From RGIG8497 sp045593265 (GTDB lineage Bacteria > Bacillota > Clostridia > RGIG6154), in assembly GCA_045593265.1 (NCBI GenBank), contig JAZNWH010000030.1, positions 1-57,214 of the forward strand: a stretch of DNA of 57,214 nucleotides, in the 5' to 3' direction. The translations under genes were made by a program, and so were the position numbers. Of this stretch, positions 7,998 to 16,254 are shown piece by piece. How positions within the stretch are numbered: the stretch's first letter is position 1; every line of letters begins with the position of its first letter. The notes below the pieces were generated by a model that searched no databases, was not told the DNA's origin, and saw only the letters and a list, made by a program, of their open reading frames with translations.

Positions 7998-9017
7998 TTA
8001 TTTGCTTTTTGTATGTAATTTGTGGTGTTTTATTCCATAAAGTATTTTTATCACAGGATACATTCTAAGTTTCAGGAACAAATACTGAAATTTTAATCTT
8101 TTTATTCCTGATTTAAAAGGAATTGATTTTGTTACTAAACGTAATTCTTTATCTTTTAATATCTTGTTCAAATCACTTTTGTAACGTTTTTTATCATCGC
8201 ACCTGCTGGCAACACTCATAGCAAGATAAGCTCTGCGAACAAATAAATATTTTAATTGTTGCGACACATCTTCCGTTTTGGGCAAGGTGTTTTTTAGTTC
8301 CTCATTTATTAATTTACGCATTTCCCAATAGTTTTCAATGTAACAACGAGTTACAGATTTTCCACGCATAACATAATTATAAAGAATCTTATCTGTTATC
8401 AAACATAGCGTATTAATACGAAATGCCACCTGCACCCACAAAAGAAAGTCTTCACTTCTTTTTACTTTTGTGTTAAAACGCAATCTCGGATTTTCAAGAC
8501 ATTCCTTGCGAACTAACCTTACACATGAATAAGGTACAATATTACCAGGAAGACCAACATCTATCATATTTACCGCAATGTCGTAACATTCGCGTTCCTT
8601 GTAAAATCCCGGTTTATACATAGAACAATTATCTTCAATCCAATGATTACCATTGCCAAAACGATATCCACATATAGTCATGTCGGCATTGTTATTTTCT
8701 GCGGCTATATAGAGGCATTCCAGCATATTATTTTCAATATAATCATCAGAATCAACAAAAGCTAAATATTTCGAATCAGAACTGTCAATTCCCTTATTTC
8801 TTGCTGCAGATGGACCTTGGTTTTCCTGATTGATTAACTTAAAACGCGAATCATTCTCGCAAAAATGCATACAAATTTGAACACTTTTATCCGTCGAACC
8901 ATCATTTATTAACAACACTTCAAAATCCTTAAAGGTTTGATTCTGTATACTTTCAAGACATTTCTCAATGCCCTTCTCAGCATTGTAGACAGGTACTATA
9001 ACAGATATCTGACTCAT
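7998..9017 (-). CDS. Glycosyltransferase family 2
   Basis: This is a GT-A fold glycosyltransferase. The N-terminus shows SVIVPVYNAEKGIEKCL, then LLINDGSTD and the divalent-metal motif FVDSDD near residue 90. The C-terminal third is basic and contains no clear transmembrane segment. Such enzymes add sugars to cell-surface polysaccharide. The ATG at 9017 is preferred over the in-frame GTG at 9029, because the AGGTGG site is well spaced for the ATG. It has its own promoter and is not obviously part of the neighbouring operons. Donor and acceptor cannot be predicted. Confidence 0.88.
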   Translation of the reverse strand: MSQISVIVPVYNAEKGIEKCLESIQNQTFKDFEVLLINDGSTDKSVQICMHFCENDSRFKLINQENQGPSAARNKGIDSSDSKYLAFVDSDDYIENNMLECLYIAAENNNADMTICGYRFGNGNHWIEDNCSMYKPGFYKERECYDIAVNMIDVGLPGNIVPYSCVRLVRKECLENPRLRFNTKVKRSEDFLLWVQVAFRINTLCLITDKILYNYVMRGKSVTRCYIENYWEMRKLINEELKNTLPKTEDVSQQLKYLFVRRAYLAMSVASRCDDKKRYKSDLNKILKDKELRLVTKSIPFKSGIKRLKFQYLFLKLRMYPVIKILYGIKHHKLHTKSK

Positions 9018-9078
9018 AAAATCCCCCACCTAAAGCAAAGTATTTATTTTCGCAATTATTTTCTAATATATCATAGAA

Positions 9079-9107
9079 ATTATATCACGAAACAAATGTA
9101 ATGTCAA
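9079..9107 (-). promoter_or_regulatory. Consensus promoter of the glycosyltransferase gene
   Basis: The minus strand has a perfect TTGACA (9107-9102) and TATAAT (9084-9079) with a 17-base spacer, about 60 bases upstream of the start codon. Confidence 0.7.
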
Positions 9108-9141
9108 ACAGGTTATGTTTTGAAATTTCCTAATTATAGTA

Positions 9142-9170
9142 TTGCAAAAAAAGTCGTTTTATGGTATCAT
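9142..9170 (+). promoter_or_regulatory. Promoter of the amidohydrolase gene
   Basis: TTGCAA (9142-9147) and TATCAT (9165-9170) are separated by 17 bases, with a purine-rich AAAGGAAG ribosome site shortly before the ATG at 9209. Confidence 0.5.
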
Positions 9171-9208
9171 AATAAGTTGGTATAGAATTATGATGAAAGG
9201 AAGCTAAA

Positions 9209-9991
9209 ATGCGTATTATTAATTTTCACACTCACATTTATCCTCAACCAATTGCCGAAAAAGCAACCCGTGCTATAGGTAAGTTTTACAACATACCCAT
9301 GGACAAAATCGGCACAAGTGAACATCTTATTGAAGAGTGTCGTACTGTGGGAATTGATAAATGTGTTATTCATTCGGTTGCAACAACCCCTCATCAGGTA
9401 ACAGCTATTAACAATTTTATTCTTGAAGAATGTGAAAAACACAAAGAGTTTTTTGGTTTTGCAGCTATGCATCCTGATTTTGATGAATTTGAGGCAGAAA
9501 TCGAAAGAGTTACAAAAGCAGGTCTTAAAGGTATAAAAATTCATCCTGACACTCAGGCTTTTGATATGGACGATGAAAGAATGTTTCCCATTTACGAAAC
9601 AATTTCGGGCAAGCTTCCTATTTTGATACACTGTGGTGATTATCGCTACAACTATTCTCACCCTGAAAAGCTGGCAAAAATTCTCGACTTATTTCCTGAT
9701 CTCATCGTAATTGCGGCACATTTTGGAGGTTGGTCAATGCCTGATCTTGCTCTTGAATATTTAGAGCACAGAAATTGTTTTATGGACGTATCGAGTTCCT
9801 TTTTCTGTACAGGAATGAAAAGAGCTGAGGAACTTATTAGAATTTATGGTGCTGAAAGAATGGTTTTTGGAACTGACTTCCCTATGTGGAGTGCCAAAGA
9901 AGAGCTTGACAGATTTATGTCAATGAGCCTGTCGAACGAAGAAAAAGAACTTATTCTGCACAAGAATGCAGAAATAATCTTAAATATATAA
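9209..9991 (+). CDS. Amidohydrolase-family metal-dependent hydrolase (ACMSD-like)
   Basis: The 260-residue TIM-barrel protein shows the ordered metal motifs of the amidohydrolase-2 group: FHTHIYP at the N-terminus, GIKIHPD mid-protein, ILIHCGD, then AAHFGGW and FGTDFPMW near the end. Relatives include decarboxylases such as ACMSD and several lactone or amide hydrolases; there is no way to choose from sequence. It stands alone between a promoter and the downstream T-box unit. The start ATG has a good Shine-Dalgarno site. Confidence 0.88.
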   Translation: MRIINFHTHIYPQPIAEKATRAIGKFYNIPMDKIGTSEHLIEECRTVGIDKCVIHSVATTPHQVTAINNFILEECEKHKEFFGFAAMHPDFDEFEAEIERVTKAGLKGIKIHPDTQAFDMDDERMFPIYETISGKLPILIHCGDYRYNYSHPEKLAKILDLFPDLIVIAAHFGGWSMPDLALEYLEHRNCFMDVSSSFFCTGMKRAEELIRIYGAERMVFGTDFPMWSAKEELDRFMSMSLSNEEKELILHKNAEIILNI

Positions 9992-9998
9992 TTTTTTC

Positions 9999-10027
9999 TT
10001 GACAATTTTATAACCTTATATTATAAT
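9999..10027 (+). promoter_or_regulatory. Consensus promoter of the T-box transcript
   Basis: TTGACA (9999-10004) and TATAAT (10022-10027) form a perfect consensus pair with a 17-base spacer. Transcription would start near 10034 and run through the T-box leader. Confidence 0.75.
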
Positions 10028-10039
10028 ATTAGGAAATTG

Positions 10040-10322
10040 AATATTAAAAGCTATGAAGAGAAGGAGTACTTATAAGGTAGCATTACAGAGAGAGGCGGAC
10101 GGTGGAAGCGTCTTATGTGAAATATAAGGAAGTAGTCTTGGAGCTGCGAACCGAACGGGGTAATCCCTTAGTAGACTTCGACGGTAATTCCTGCCGTATA
10201 ATTGGAAGCGGCATCGATTTATTTATAAATCCGTGTTGACTAAGGTGCGACTGTAACACTTTCGCATGAAATTAGGTGGTATCACGAGTTATTCGTCCTA
10301 ATATGGTCGGATAACTCTTTTT
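10040..10322 (+). ncRNA. T-box riboswitch leader, probable valine specifier (GUA)
   Basis: The leader shows the full order of a T-box. Stem I carries an AGAGAG loop-E-like run and a GGTGGAAG distal segment. The specifier context GGAA-GTA-GTCTTGGAG puts GUA (valine) at 10132-10134, by analogy with the spacing to the (U)UGGAG element in known leaders. The antiterminator has the conserved AGGTGGTATCACGAG (10274-10288); its UGGU would pair with a tRNA ending in ACCA, compatible with the A73 discriminator of bacterial tRNA-Val. The competing terminator is listed separately. Uncharged tRNA-Val would allow read-through into the acyl-CoA synthetase gene. The T-box identity is secure; the valine call depends on manual alignment of the specifier loop. 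Confidence 0.9.
10286..10322 (+). terminator. T-box intrinsic terminator
   Basis: GAGTTATTCGTCC (10286-10298) pairs with GGTCGGATAACTC (10305-10317) and is followed by five T. It is mutually exclusive with the antiterminator pairing of TTAGG (10272-10276) to CCTAA (10297-10301). Confidence 0.85.
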
Positions 10323-10388
10323 ATATGTCCGACAGCAGGAAAAAATTCATTTTCAGTATTTTGCACTGAACAAAGGAAGGAAAACACT

Positions 10389-12029
10389 ATGGAATTAATT
10401 AAAAATTACCTTGAAAGAACAGAATTTGAAAGTTACGAGGACTTTAAAAAGAATTTTAAATTAACTGTCCCTGCCGATTTTGATTTTGCCCGTGATATTG
10501 TTGATAAGTGGGCTGAAATTGAACCCGACAAAAGAGCTTTAGTATATTGTAACGATTCTGACTTACACCGTAATTTTACTTTCAGCGAGATTTCTCATTA
10601 CTCAAAAAAAGCTGCAGCTTACTTTAAAAGTCTCGGTATAAAAAAAGGTCAGAGAGTTTTAACTCTTCTTCGTCGACGTTGGGAATACTGGATTATCGCA
10701 GTTGCACTTCACCGAATCGGTGCTATTTTGGTCCCTGCATCAATCCAGCTTACTACTAAAGATATTGCATACCGTGTTAACGAAGCAAAAGTTAAAATGG
10801 TTATTGCGATAAATGATGATTTTGTTATTTCTCAGGTTTCCGATTTAAAGGTAAAATGTGAGGGTCTTAACCATATAATTACAGTAGGCGATTCAAAAGT
10901 TGAAGGTTTTGAATGGTTCAATGAAAAGTTTGAAAGCTTTGAAGAAGAACAAAGATATTCCGGCTTGAAAAATTCCGATGAAATGATTATATATTTCACA
11001 TCAGGAACATCGGGCTATCCTAAAATGGCAATTCACAACAGAACTTATCCTTTAGGACATATAGTTACTGCAAAATATATGCAGTGTGTTTTAAATAACG
11101 GACTTCACTTAACTCAGGCAGACAGTGGATGGGCAAAGTTTGGTTGGGGTAACCTTTATGGTCAGTGGATTTGCGGAAGTGCAATTTTAGGCTATGACCC
11201 TGTGCGTTTCAGCCCTGAAGGTCTTATGAAGGCAATGGAAACTCATAAACCTACAAGTCTTTGCATACCTCCTACTATGTATCGTTTTCTACTGCACAAC
11301 GGTCTTGAAAAGAAACATATTGAGTCGATAAAATGGTTTGCTACAGCCGGTGAACCTCTGTCAGGTGAAGTAAATAAGGAATTTTACAATATCAGTGGTC
11401 ATTACATCCATGAAGGCTACGGACAGAGTGAAGGTACCCCTATTACCTGTTCATTCCAATGGATTGATATCTGCCCGTCATCTATGGGCAAGCCAAGTCC
11501 TCTTTACGATGTAGCAATTATTAATTCCGACGGAAAAAGATGTACTGTAGGTGAACATGGCGAAGTCGTTATGTTTGTTAAAAATTCAAAACAGGTAGGT
11601 CTTCTTGACAAATACTGTCTTGATGGTAAAATGACAAATCCTGTAAAAGACGGAATTTATCACACAGGCGATATCGCTTACGAAGATGAAAACGGATATT
11701 ACTGGTATGTATCCAGAAATGACGATATGATTAAATGTTCAGGTTACCGTATCGGACCATTTGAAATTGAAAGTGTTTTAAATACCCATCCCGCAGTAAA
11801 GGAAAGTGCTGTAGTAGGCAGACCCGACCCACTGCGTGGTCAGGTAGTATGTGCAGTTATAAAGCTTACTGACGGATTTAAGCAATCTGAAGAACTTACA
11901 AAAGAATTACAGCAGTATGTTAAAAAGAATACTGCCCCCTATAAATACCCAAGAATTATTGAATATGTTGACGAACTTCCCAAAACTACTTCAGGCAAGA
12001 TTATAAGAAATGCTTTGAAGGTTGATTAA
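10389..12029 (+). CDS. AMP-forming acyl-CoA synthetase (medium/branched short-chain type)
   Basis: The 546-residue enzyme has the ANL superfamily motifs: the phosphate loop YFTSGTSGYPK near residue 200, GYGQSEGTP, the hinge-region YHTGDIA, and the C-terminal catalytic lysine in TTSGKIIRNAL. Its layout is that of medium-chain acyl-CoA synthetases (MACS) and relatives that activate short and branched acids. It is expressed behind a T-box read as valine-specific, which is unusual for such an enzyme. With the downstream aminotransferase and VOR genes this suggests activation of isobutyrate or related acids to acyl-CoA for reductive carboxylation to 2-oxo acids. A degradative role is possible but harder to reconcile with starvation control. 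The acid used is inferred. Confidence 0.88.
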   Translation: MELIKNYLERTEFESYEDFKKNFKLTVPADFDFARDIVDKWAEIEPDKRALVYCNDSDLHRNFTFSEISHYSKKAAAYFKSLGIKKGQRVLTLLRRRWEYWIIAVALHRIGAILVPASIQLTTKDIAYRVNEAKVKMVIAINDDFVISQVSDLKVKCEGLNHIITVGDSKVEGFEWFNEKFESFEEEQRYSGLKNSDEMIIYFTSGTSGYPKMAIHNRTYPLGHIVTAKYMQCVLNNGLHLTQADSGWAKFGWGNLYGQWICGSAILGYDPVRFSPEGLMKAMETHKPTSLCIPPTMYRFLLHNGLEKKHIESIKWFATAGEPLSGEVNKEFYNISGHYIHEGYGQSEGTPITCSFQWIDICPSSMGKPSPLYDVAIINSDGKRCTVGEHGEVVMFVKNSKQVGLLDKYCLDGKMTNPVKDGIYHTGDIAYEDENGYYWYVSRNDDMIKCSGYRIGPFEIESVLNTHPAVKESAVVGRPDPLRGQVVCAVIKLTDGFKQSEELTKELQQYVKKNTAPYKYPRIIEYVDELPKTTSGKIIRNALKVD

Positions 12030-12064
12030 ATACAAAACGCAACAAAGTTTTCCGTAAAAAGGTA

Positions 12065-12093
12065 TTGACAAAACCACTTTACTATGGTAAAAT
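12065..12093 (+). promoter_or_regulatory. Promoter of the leader-peptide/LeuA-like operon
   Basis: TTGACA (12065-12070) and TAAAAT (12088-12093) are separated by 17 bases. It lies just 35 bases after the acyl-CoA synthetase stop, so the downstream unit can be read from here as well as from the T-box promoter. Confidence 0.7.
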
Positions 12094-12124
12094 ACTAAAA
12101 AATTATTTTTGCGGAGAGGCATTT

Positions 12125-12247
12125 ATGAGAGAATTTGTTTCATACAATTTCATTATGCTTGCAAACGCTTTGTTGCTAGGTTTAATTATGCTCCTAACCA
12201 ACATAAGCGCATTTTGTCGTACCCGCAATAATTTTTATTTAGGTTAA
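12125..12247 (+). CDS. Leucine-rich leader peptide of an attenuator (40 residues)
   Basis: A GGAGAGG site precedes an ATG opening a 40-codon frame. Eight leucine codons are present; six lie in a tight block (12170-12196) reading L-L-L-G-L-I-M-L-L, using TTG, TTG, CTA, TTA, CTC and CTA. The neighbouring genes favour CTT and TTA, so this codon choice resembles leu leader peptides in which slow decoding controls attenuation. A strong terminator hairpin follows 22 bases after the stop, and a LeuA-related gene follows that. The peptide could instead be a small hydrophobic membrane protein, but its position argues for a regulatory leader. Confidence 0.65.
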   Translation: MREFVSYNFIMLANALLLGLIMLLTNISAFCRTRNNFYLG

Positions 12248-12269
12248 TTTATAAATAAATTTTATTTTT

Positions 12270-12308
12270 GAGGTCTGCGGCGATGCGCTGCGGACCTCTT
12301 TATATTTT
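12270..12308 (+). terminator. Attenuator terminator before the LeuA-like gene
   Basis: A 13-bp stem (12270-12282 with 12286-12298, two G-U pairs) closes on ATG and is followed by a T-rich tract. An alternative pairing exists: GCGCATT (12207-12213, inside the leader peptide frame) with GATGCGC (12282-12288), which would break the terminator. That is the expected arrangement for translation-coupled attenuation. Confidence 0.7.
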
Positions 12309-12324
12309 GAAAGGAACTGAAAAC

Positions 12325-13728
12325 ATGAGAAAAATTATTATTGCAGATGCTACTTTAAGAATGTGCGAACAAAGTTCAAACGCATTAAGCTTCAAAGAAA
12401 AAATTGAAATTGCCAAAAAACTCGATAAGCTAAATGCAGATGTTATTGAAACTGCACCTATTACTCATGGCAAAACTGACATTTTGTTTTTACATACAAT
12501 TTGTCCTCTTATTAAGAATAGCATAATTTCCTGCCCTGCAGGACTTGACGAAGAAAGTGTTTGCGAAGCATACGATGCAATAAAAACAGCACTTAGACCA
12601 AGATTGCATCTTTTAGTTCCTGTTTCAACCGTTCAGATGGAATATATTTGTCATAAGAAACCGAAATTTGTCCTTGAAATGATTGAAATACTCACCAAAA
12701 AAGCTACATCACTTTGTAGTGATGTAGAAGTTTCTCTTCTTGATGCCACAAGAGCAGAAAAAAGCTTTCTTTATCAGGTCGCAAAAAAAGCTATCGAATG
12801 CGGAGCTAAGACTCTTACTCTCTGCGACAACGCAGGCGAGATGCTTCCTGATGAATTTGAAATCTTTGTCAAAGAATTTAAAGATAACGTACCCGAATAC
12901 AGCAACATCTGTCTTTCTGCTGAATGTTCTGATTCTTTGTCAACAGCAGTTTCCTGTGCAGTTTCCTGCGTTAAGGCAGGTATTTCACAGCTTAAGGTTA
13001 CCGCATCACAATCTCTTTTGCCATCAATGAGCTATGTTTCAAAAATGCTTGTAAGAAAGAGTACAGAGCTTGATATTTCCTGTGGTATAAATATGACTGT
13101 CATAGACAATGCAACCGATTTTATTTCAAGTCTTGCACAGGACAAAACAATTAAAACAGCCGGAAAAACATTAAATGTTGTATCTGATGAATTTACTCTT
13201 AACAACGATGACGATATAACTGCAGTTTCTTCTGCTGTGGCACAGATGGGCTATGATTTAACAGATGAAGATCTTAAAAATGTTTACGACGAATTTAAGA
13301 AAATTTCACAATCCAAAGCAATTAATACAAAAGAACTTGATGCAATTGTAGCAAGTGTTGCCCTGCAGGTTCCTGTTACCTATAAATTAAAAAGTTATGT
13401 AGTAAACAATGGTAACATTATTACTCCTACTGCACATATTCAATTGGAAAAGAATGGTGAAATATGCGAGGGAATCTGTCTTGGAGACGGACCATTGGAT
13501 GCCGCTTTTTCTGCAATAGACCAGATTGCAGGCCGAGCTTTTGAACTTGACGATTTTCAGCTTCAGTCAGTTACTCAGAGCAGTGAAGCTATGGCACAGG
13601 CTGTTGTTAAGCTTCGTTCAAAGGGCAAGCTTTATTCAGCAAAAGGTATTTCCCGTGATGTTATAGGTGCGGGTATAAATGCCTATATAAGCGCAGTTAA
13701 CAAAATCTGTTTTGAGGAGGAAATGTAA
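12325..13728 (+). CDS. LeuA-like protein (2-isopropylmalate synthase paralogue) lacking the metal site
   Basis: The 467-residue product aligns in order with 2-isopropylmalate synthase. The N-terminal TIM barrel has DATLRMCEQ where LeuA has DTTLRDGEQ, so the arginine stays but the metal-binding aspartate is gone. The HxH metal motif (HTHDDLG in LeuA) reads SAECSDSLS, and the GxGERAGN loop is replaced by ASQSLLPSM. The C-terminal LeuA dimer (allosteric) domain is well kept: LGDGPLDAAFSAID, then a segment ending DVIGAGINAYISAVNK. It therefore looks like a pseudoenzyme or an enzyme with changed chemistry that may still bind leucine. ATG 12325 is chosen because AAAGGA lies ten bases upstream; a longer frame starts inside the attenuator hairpin. 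Confidence 0.75.
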   Translation: MRKIIIADATLRMCEQSSNALSFKEKIEIAKKLDKLNADVIETAPITHGKTDILFLHTICPLIKNSIISCPAGLDEESVCEAYDAIKTALRPRLHLLVPVSTVQMEYICHKKPKFVLEMIEILTKKATSLCSDVEVSLLDATRAEKSFLYQVAKKAIECGAKTLTLCDNAGEMLPDEFEIFVKEFKDNVPEYSNICLSAECSDSLSTAVSCAVSCVKAGISQLKVTASQSLLPSMSYVSKMLVRKSTELDISCGINMTVIDNATDFISSLAQDKTIKTAGKTLNVVSDEFTLNNDDDITAVSSAVAQMGYDLTDEDLKNVYDEFKKISQSKAINTKELDAIVASVALQVPVTYKLKSYVVNNGNIITPTAHIQLEKNGEICEGICLGDGPLDAAFSAIDQIAGRAFELDDFQLQSVTQSSEAMAQAVVKLRSKGKLYSAKGISRDVIGAGINAYISAVNKICFEEEM

Positions 13729-16211
13729 TGAATTTATCTTTTTCCACAAATCGCTGGAATGGTTACAGCTTCAGTGAGTTTACATCTATCGCTAAAGAAT
13801 ATAAATTTAATGGAATTGAAATTCACGACATTGGTAAAATGAGTGATGAATTTACTCCTGAAAAGCTTTCTGCTCTTTACCATTCCCTTATTTCAGACAA
13901 GCTTAAAGTTTCATGTATTGACCTCGTAGGCGATATCGCAGATAAGACAACGCAGGAAAACACTTTTGAAGAATTTGAAAAAGCTGCTTTTATTGCTTCA
14001 AAGCTTCGTTGCCCTTATATAAGAGTAAGAGCTTTGGAAGGTGATAATTCCTCAGACTTCATAAAAAGAATAATCCCTGTTGCAGAAAAATATAATGTTA
14101 TAATTTTAGTTGAAACAGTAGGTTTATTTTGTGATACTGCTTGCTTATCAGATTTTTTGACAAACTTTGCAAGCGACAATGTGTCAGCACTTTGGGATTT
14201 GCACTACCCATACAGAGTTAAAGGCGAAGACCCTGAAACTACCATTAAAAATTTAGGTGCTTATATAAAACATATTCATATGAAAGACTCTGAAAGTCAG
14301 GATGTAAGAAGTCTTATCGGCGAAGGAAGTCTTCCTATCGAAGAAATTATGAACGCTCTTCGTTCAGTTAACTATAATGGTTATATTTCTATTGAATGGG
14401 ACCCTGCCTGGGTTGATGAAGTAAATGATATTGATATCATTTTCCCTCACTTTGTAAGCTTTATGTCAAGATTTAAAAATCCTGCAAGAGCTAAATCTGT
14501 GCTTTATGATAACAAAACAAACACAGGTAAATATGTATGGAAAAAGGACGCATTGATTGAAAAGACTTTTTCACAGGTTCTTGATAAAATGGTTGAGCAG
14601 TTCCCTGACCAGTATGCAATCAAATATACAACACTTGATTACACAAGAACTTATTCACAGTTCCGTGATGATGTTGACACCTTTGCACGAAGCCTTATTG
14701 CTTTAGGTGTACGTCCAGGGCATCATGTATCTGTCTGGGCAACAAATGTCCCCCAATGGTACATCGCTTTCTGGGCAACAACAAAAATCGGTGCCGTACT
14801 TGTTACAGTAAACACTGCATACAAAATTCACGAAGCTGAATATCTTTTAAAACAATCTGATACACATACTCTTGTTTTAATTGAAGGCTACCGTGATTCA
14901 AATTATAAGGAAATTATAGCCGAACTTTGTCCCGAACTTGAAAATACAAAACAAGGTCAGCCATTGCATGCTAAACGTCTCCCCTTCCTTCGTAACGTTA
15001 TAACTGTAGGTTATAAACAAAAAGGATGTATTACATGGGAAGATGCTATTGCCAAGGCGTCAGAGGTTCCTATAGAGGAGGTTTGGCGTTACGCTTCAAA
15101 TGTTGACGTTCACGATGTTTGTAATATGCAGTACACATCAGGTACAACAGGTTTCCCAAAAGGCGTTATGCTTACTCATTACAATATAGTAAACGATGGT
15201 AAATGCATCGGCGACAGAATGGATTTATCAACTGCTGACAGAATGATGATTCAGGTTCCTATGTTCCATTGCTTTGGTATGGTACTTGCTATGACTGCTA
15301 CTATGACTCATGGTGGAACAATTCTTCCTTTACCATACTTTTCACCAAAGCCTGCACTTGCATGCATTAATCAGGAACGTATAACTGCTTTCCACGGTGT
15401 TCCCACAATGTTTATTGCTATGCTTGAACACGAGGATTTCCCTAAAACGGACTTTTCATATATGAGAACAGGCATTATGGCAGGTTCTCCTTGTCCTGAA
15501 CCCGTTATGAAACAGGTTGTAGAAGAAATGAATATGAAGGAAATCACCATAGTTTACGGTCAGACAGAAGCATCTCCCGGATGTACAATGAGCAGTACCG
15601 ATGATTCTATTGAGGTACGTGTTTCAACTGTAGGTCGTGCAATGCCTGAAATTGAGTGTAAAATCATCGACCCTGAAACAGGTAAAGATTTAGGTGATAA
15701 CCAGACAGGTGAATTTGTTGCAAGAGGCTACAATATTATGAAAGGCTACTACAAGATGCCTAAAGCCACAAAAGAAGCAATAGATGCTGACGGATGGCTC
15801 CACACAGGAGATTTAGCACTTCGTACTCCTGATGGAAATTACAAAATCACAGGCAGACTTAAGGATATGATTATCCGTGGTGGTGAAAATATTTATCCTA
15901 AGGAAATTGAAGAATTTATCTATACCCATCCTTCTGTTAAAGATGTTCAGGTTATCGGCGTTCCTGATGAACAGTACGGAGAAGAAATTATGGCTTGCAT
16001 CATTTTAAAAGACGGTGAATCTTTAACAGATAAAGAAATGAAGGATTACATTATGAGCCATATGGCAAAACATAAGGTTCCTAAGTATATTGATTTTGTT
16101 GATGCATTTCCAATGAACGCTGCAGGCAAAATCTTAAAATACAAGATGCGTGAAGATGCTGTAGAGAAGCTTAATATTAAAAAAGTAGAAGGCATCGTAA
16201 CCAAAGACTAA
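13728..16211 (+). CDS. Fusion: sugar-isomerase-like TIM barrel + AMP-forming acyl-CoA synthetase
   Basis: Residues 1 to about 255 form an AP-endonuclease-2/xylose-isomerase-like barrel with metal-type residues in place: VETVG, WDLHYP, HIHMKD and SIEWDP. Residues from about 270 to the end are a complete acyl-CoA synthetase with YTSGTTGFPKG, VYGQTEASPG, WLHTGD, GRLKDMIIRGGENIYP and a C-terminal catalytic lysine in NAAGKILK. The single frame is continuous, so the fusion is real at the sequence level. The start overlaps the stop of the LeuA-like gene (TAATG), implying coupling. The barrel may isomerise or hydrolyse a compound that the ligase then activates. No substrate can be named. Confidence 0.85.
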   Translation: MNLSFSTNRWNGYSFSEFTSIAKEYKFNGIEIHDIGKMSDEFTPEKLSALYHSLISDKLKVSCIDLVGDIADKTTQENTFEEFEKAAFIASKLRCPYIRVRALEGDNSSDFIKRIIPVAEKYNVIILVETVGLFCDTACLSDFLTNFASDNVSALWDLHYPYRVKGEDPETTIKNLGAYIKHIHMKDSESQDVRSLIGEGSLPIEEIMNALRSVNYNGYISIEWDPAWVDEVNDIDIIFPHFVSFMSRFKNPARAKSVLYDNKTNTGKYVWKKDALIEKTFSQVLDKMVEQFPDQYAIKYTTLDYTRTYSQFRDDVDTFARSLIALGVRPGHHVSVWATNVPQWYIAFWATTKIGAVLVTVNTAYKIHEAEYLLKQSDTHTLVLIEGYRDSNYKEIIAELCPELENTKQGQPLHAKRLPFLRNVITVGYKQKGCITWEDAIAKASEVPIEEVWRYASNVDVHDVCNMQYTSGTTGFPKGVMLTHYNIVNDGKCIGDRMDLSTADRMMIQVPMFHCFGMVLAMTATMTHGGTILPLPYFSPKPALACINQERITAFHGVPTMFIAMLEHEDFPKTDFSYMRTGIMAGSPCPEPVMKQVVEEMNMKEITIVYGQTEASPGCTMSSTDDSIEVRVSTVGRAMPEIECKIIDPETGKDLGDNQTGEFVARGYNIMKGYYKMPKATKEAIDADGWLHTGDLALRTPDGNYKITGRLKDMIIRGGENIYPKEIEEFIYTHPSVKDVQVIGVPDEQYGEEIMACIILKDGESLTDKEMKDYIMSHMAKHKVPKYIDFVDAFPMNAAGKILKYKMREDAVEKLNIKKVEGIVTKD

Positions 16212-16254
16212 TCGTAAATGACAGAAAATTTTTGTCAATGAAAGGCGGTAAATA

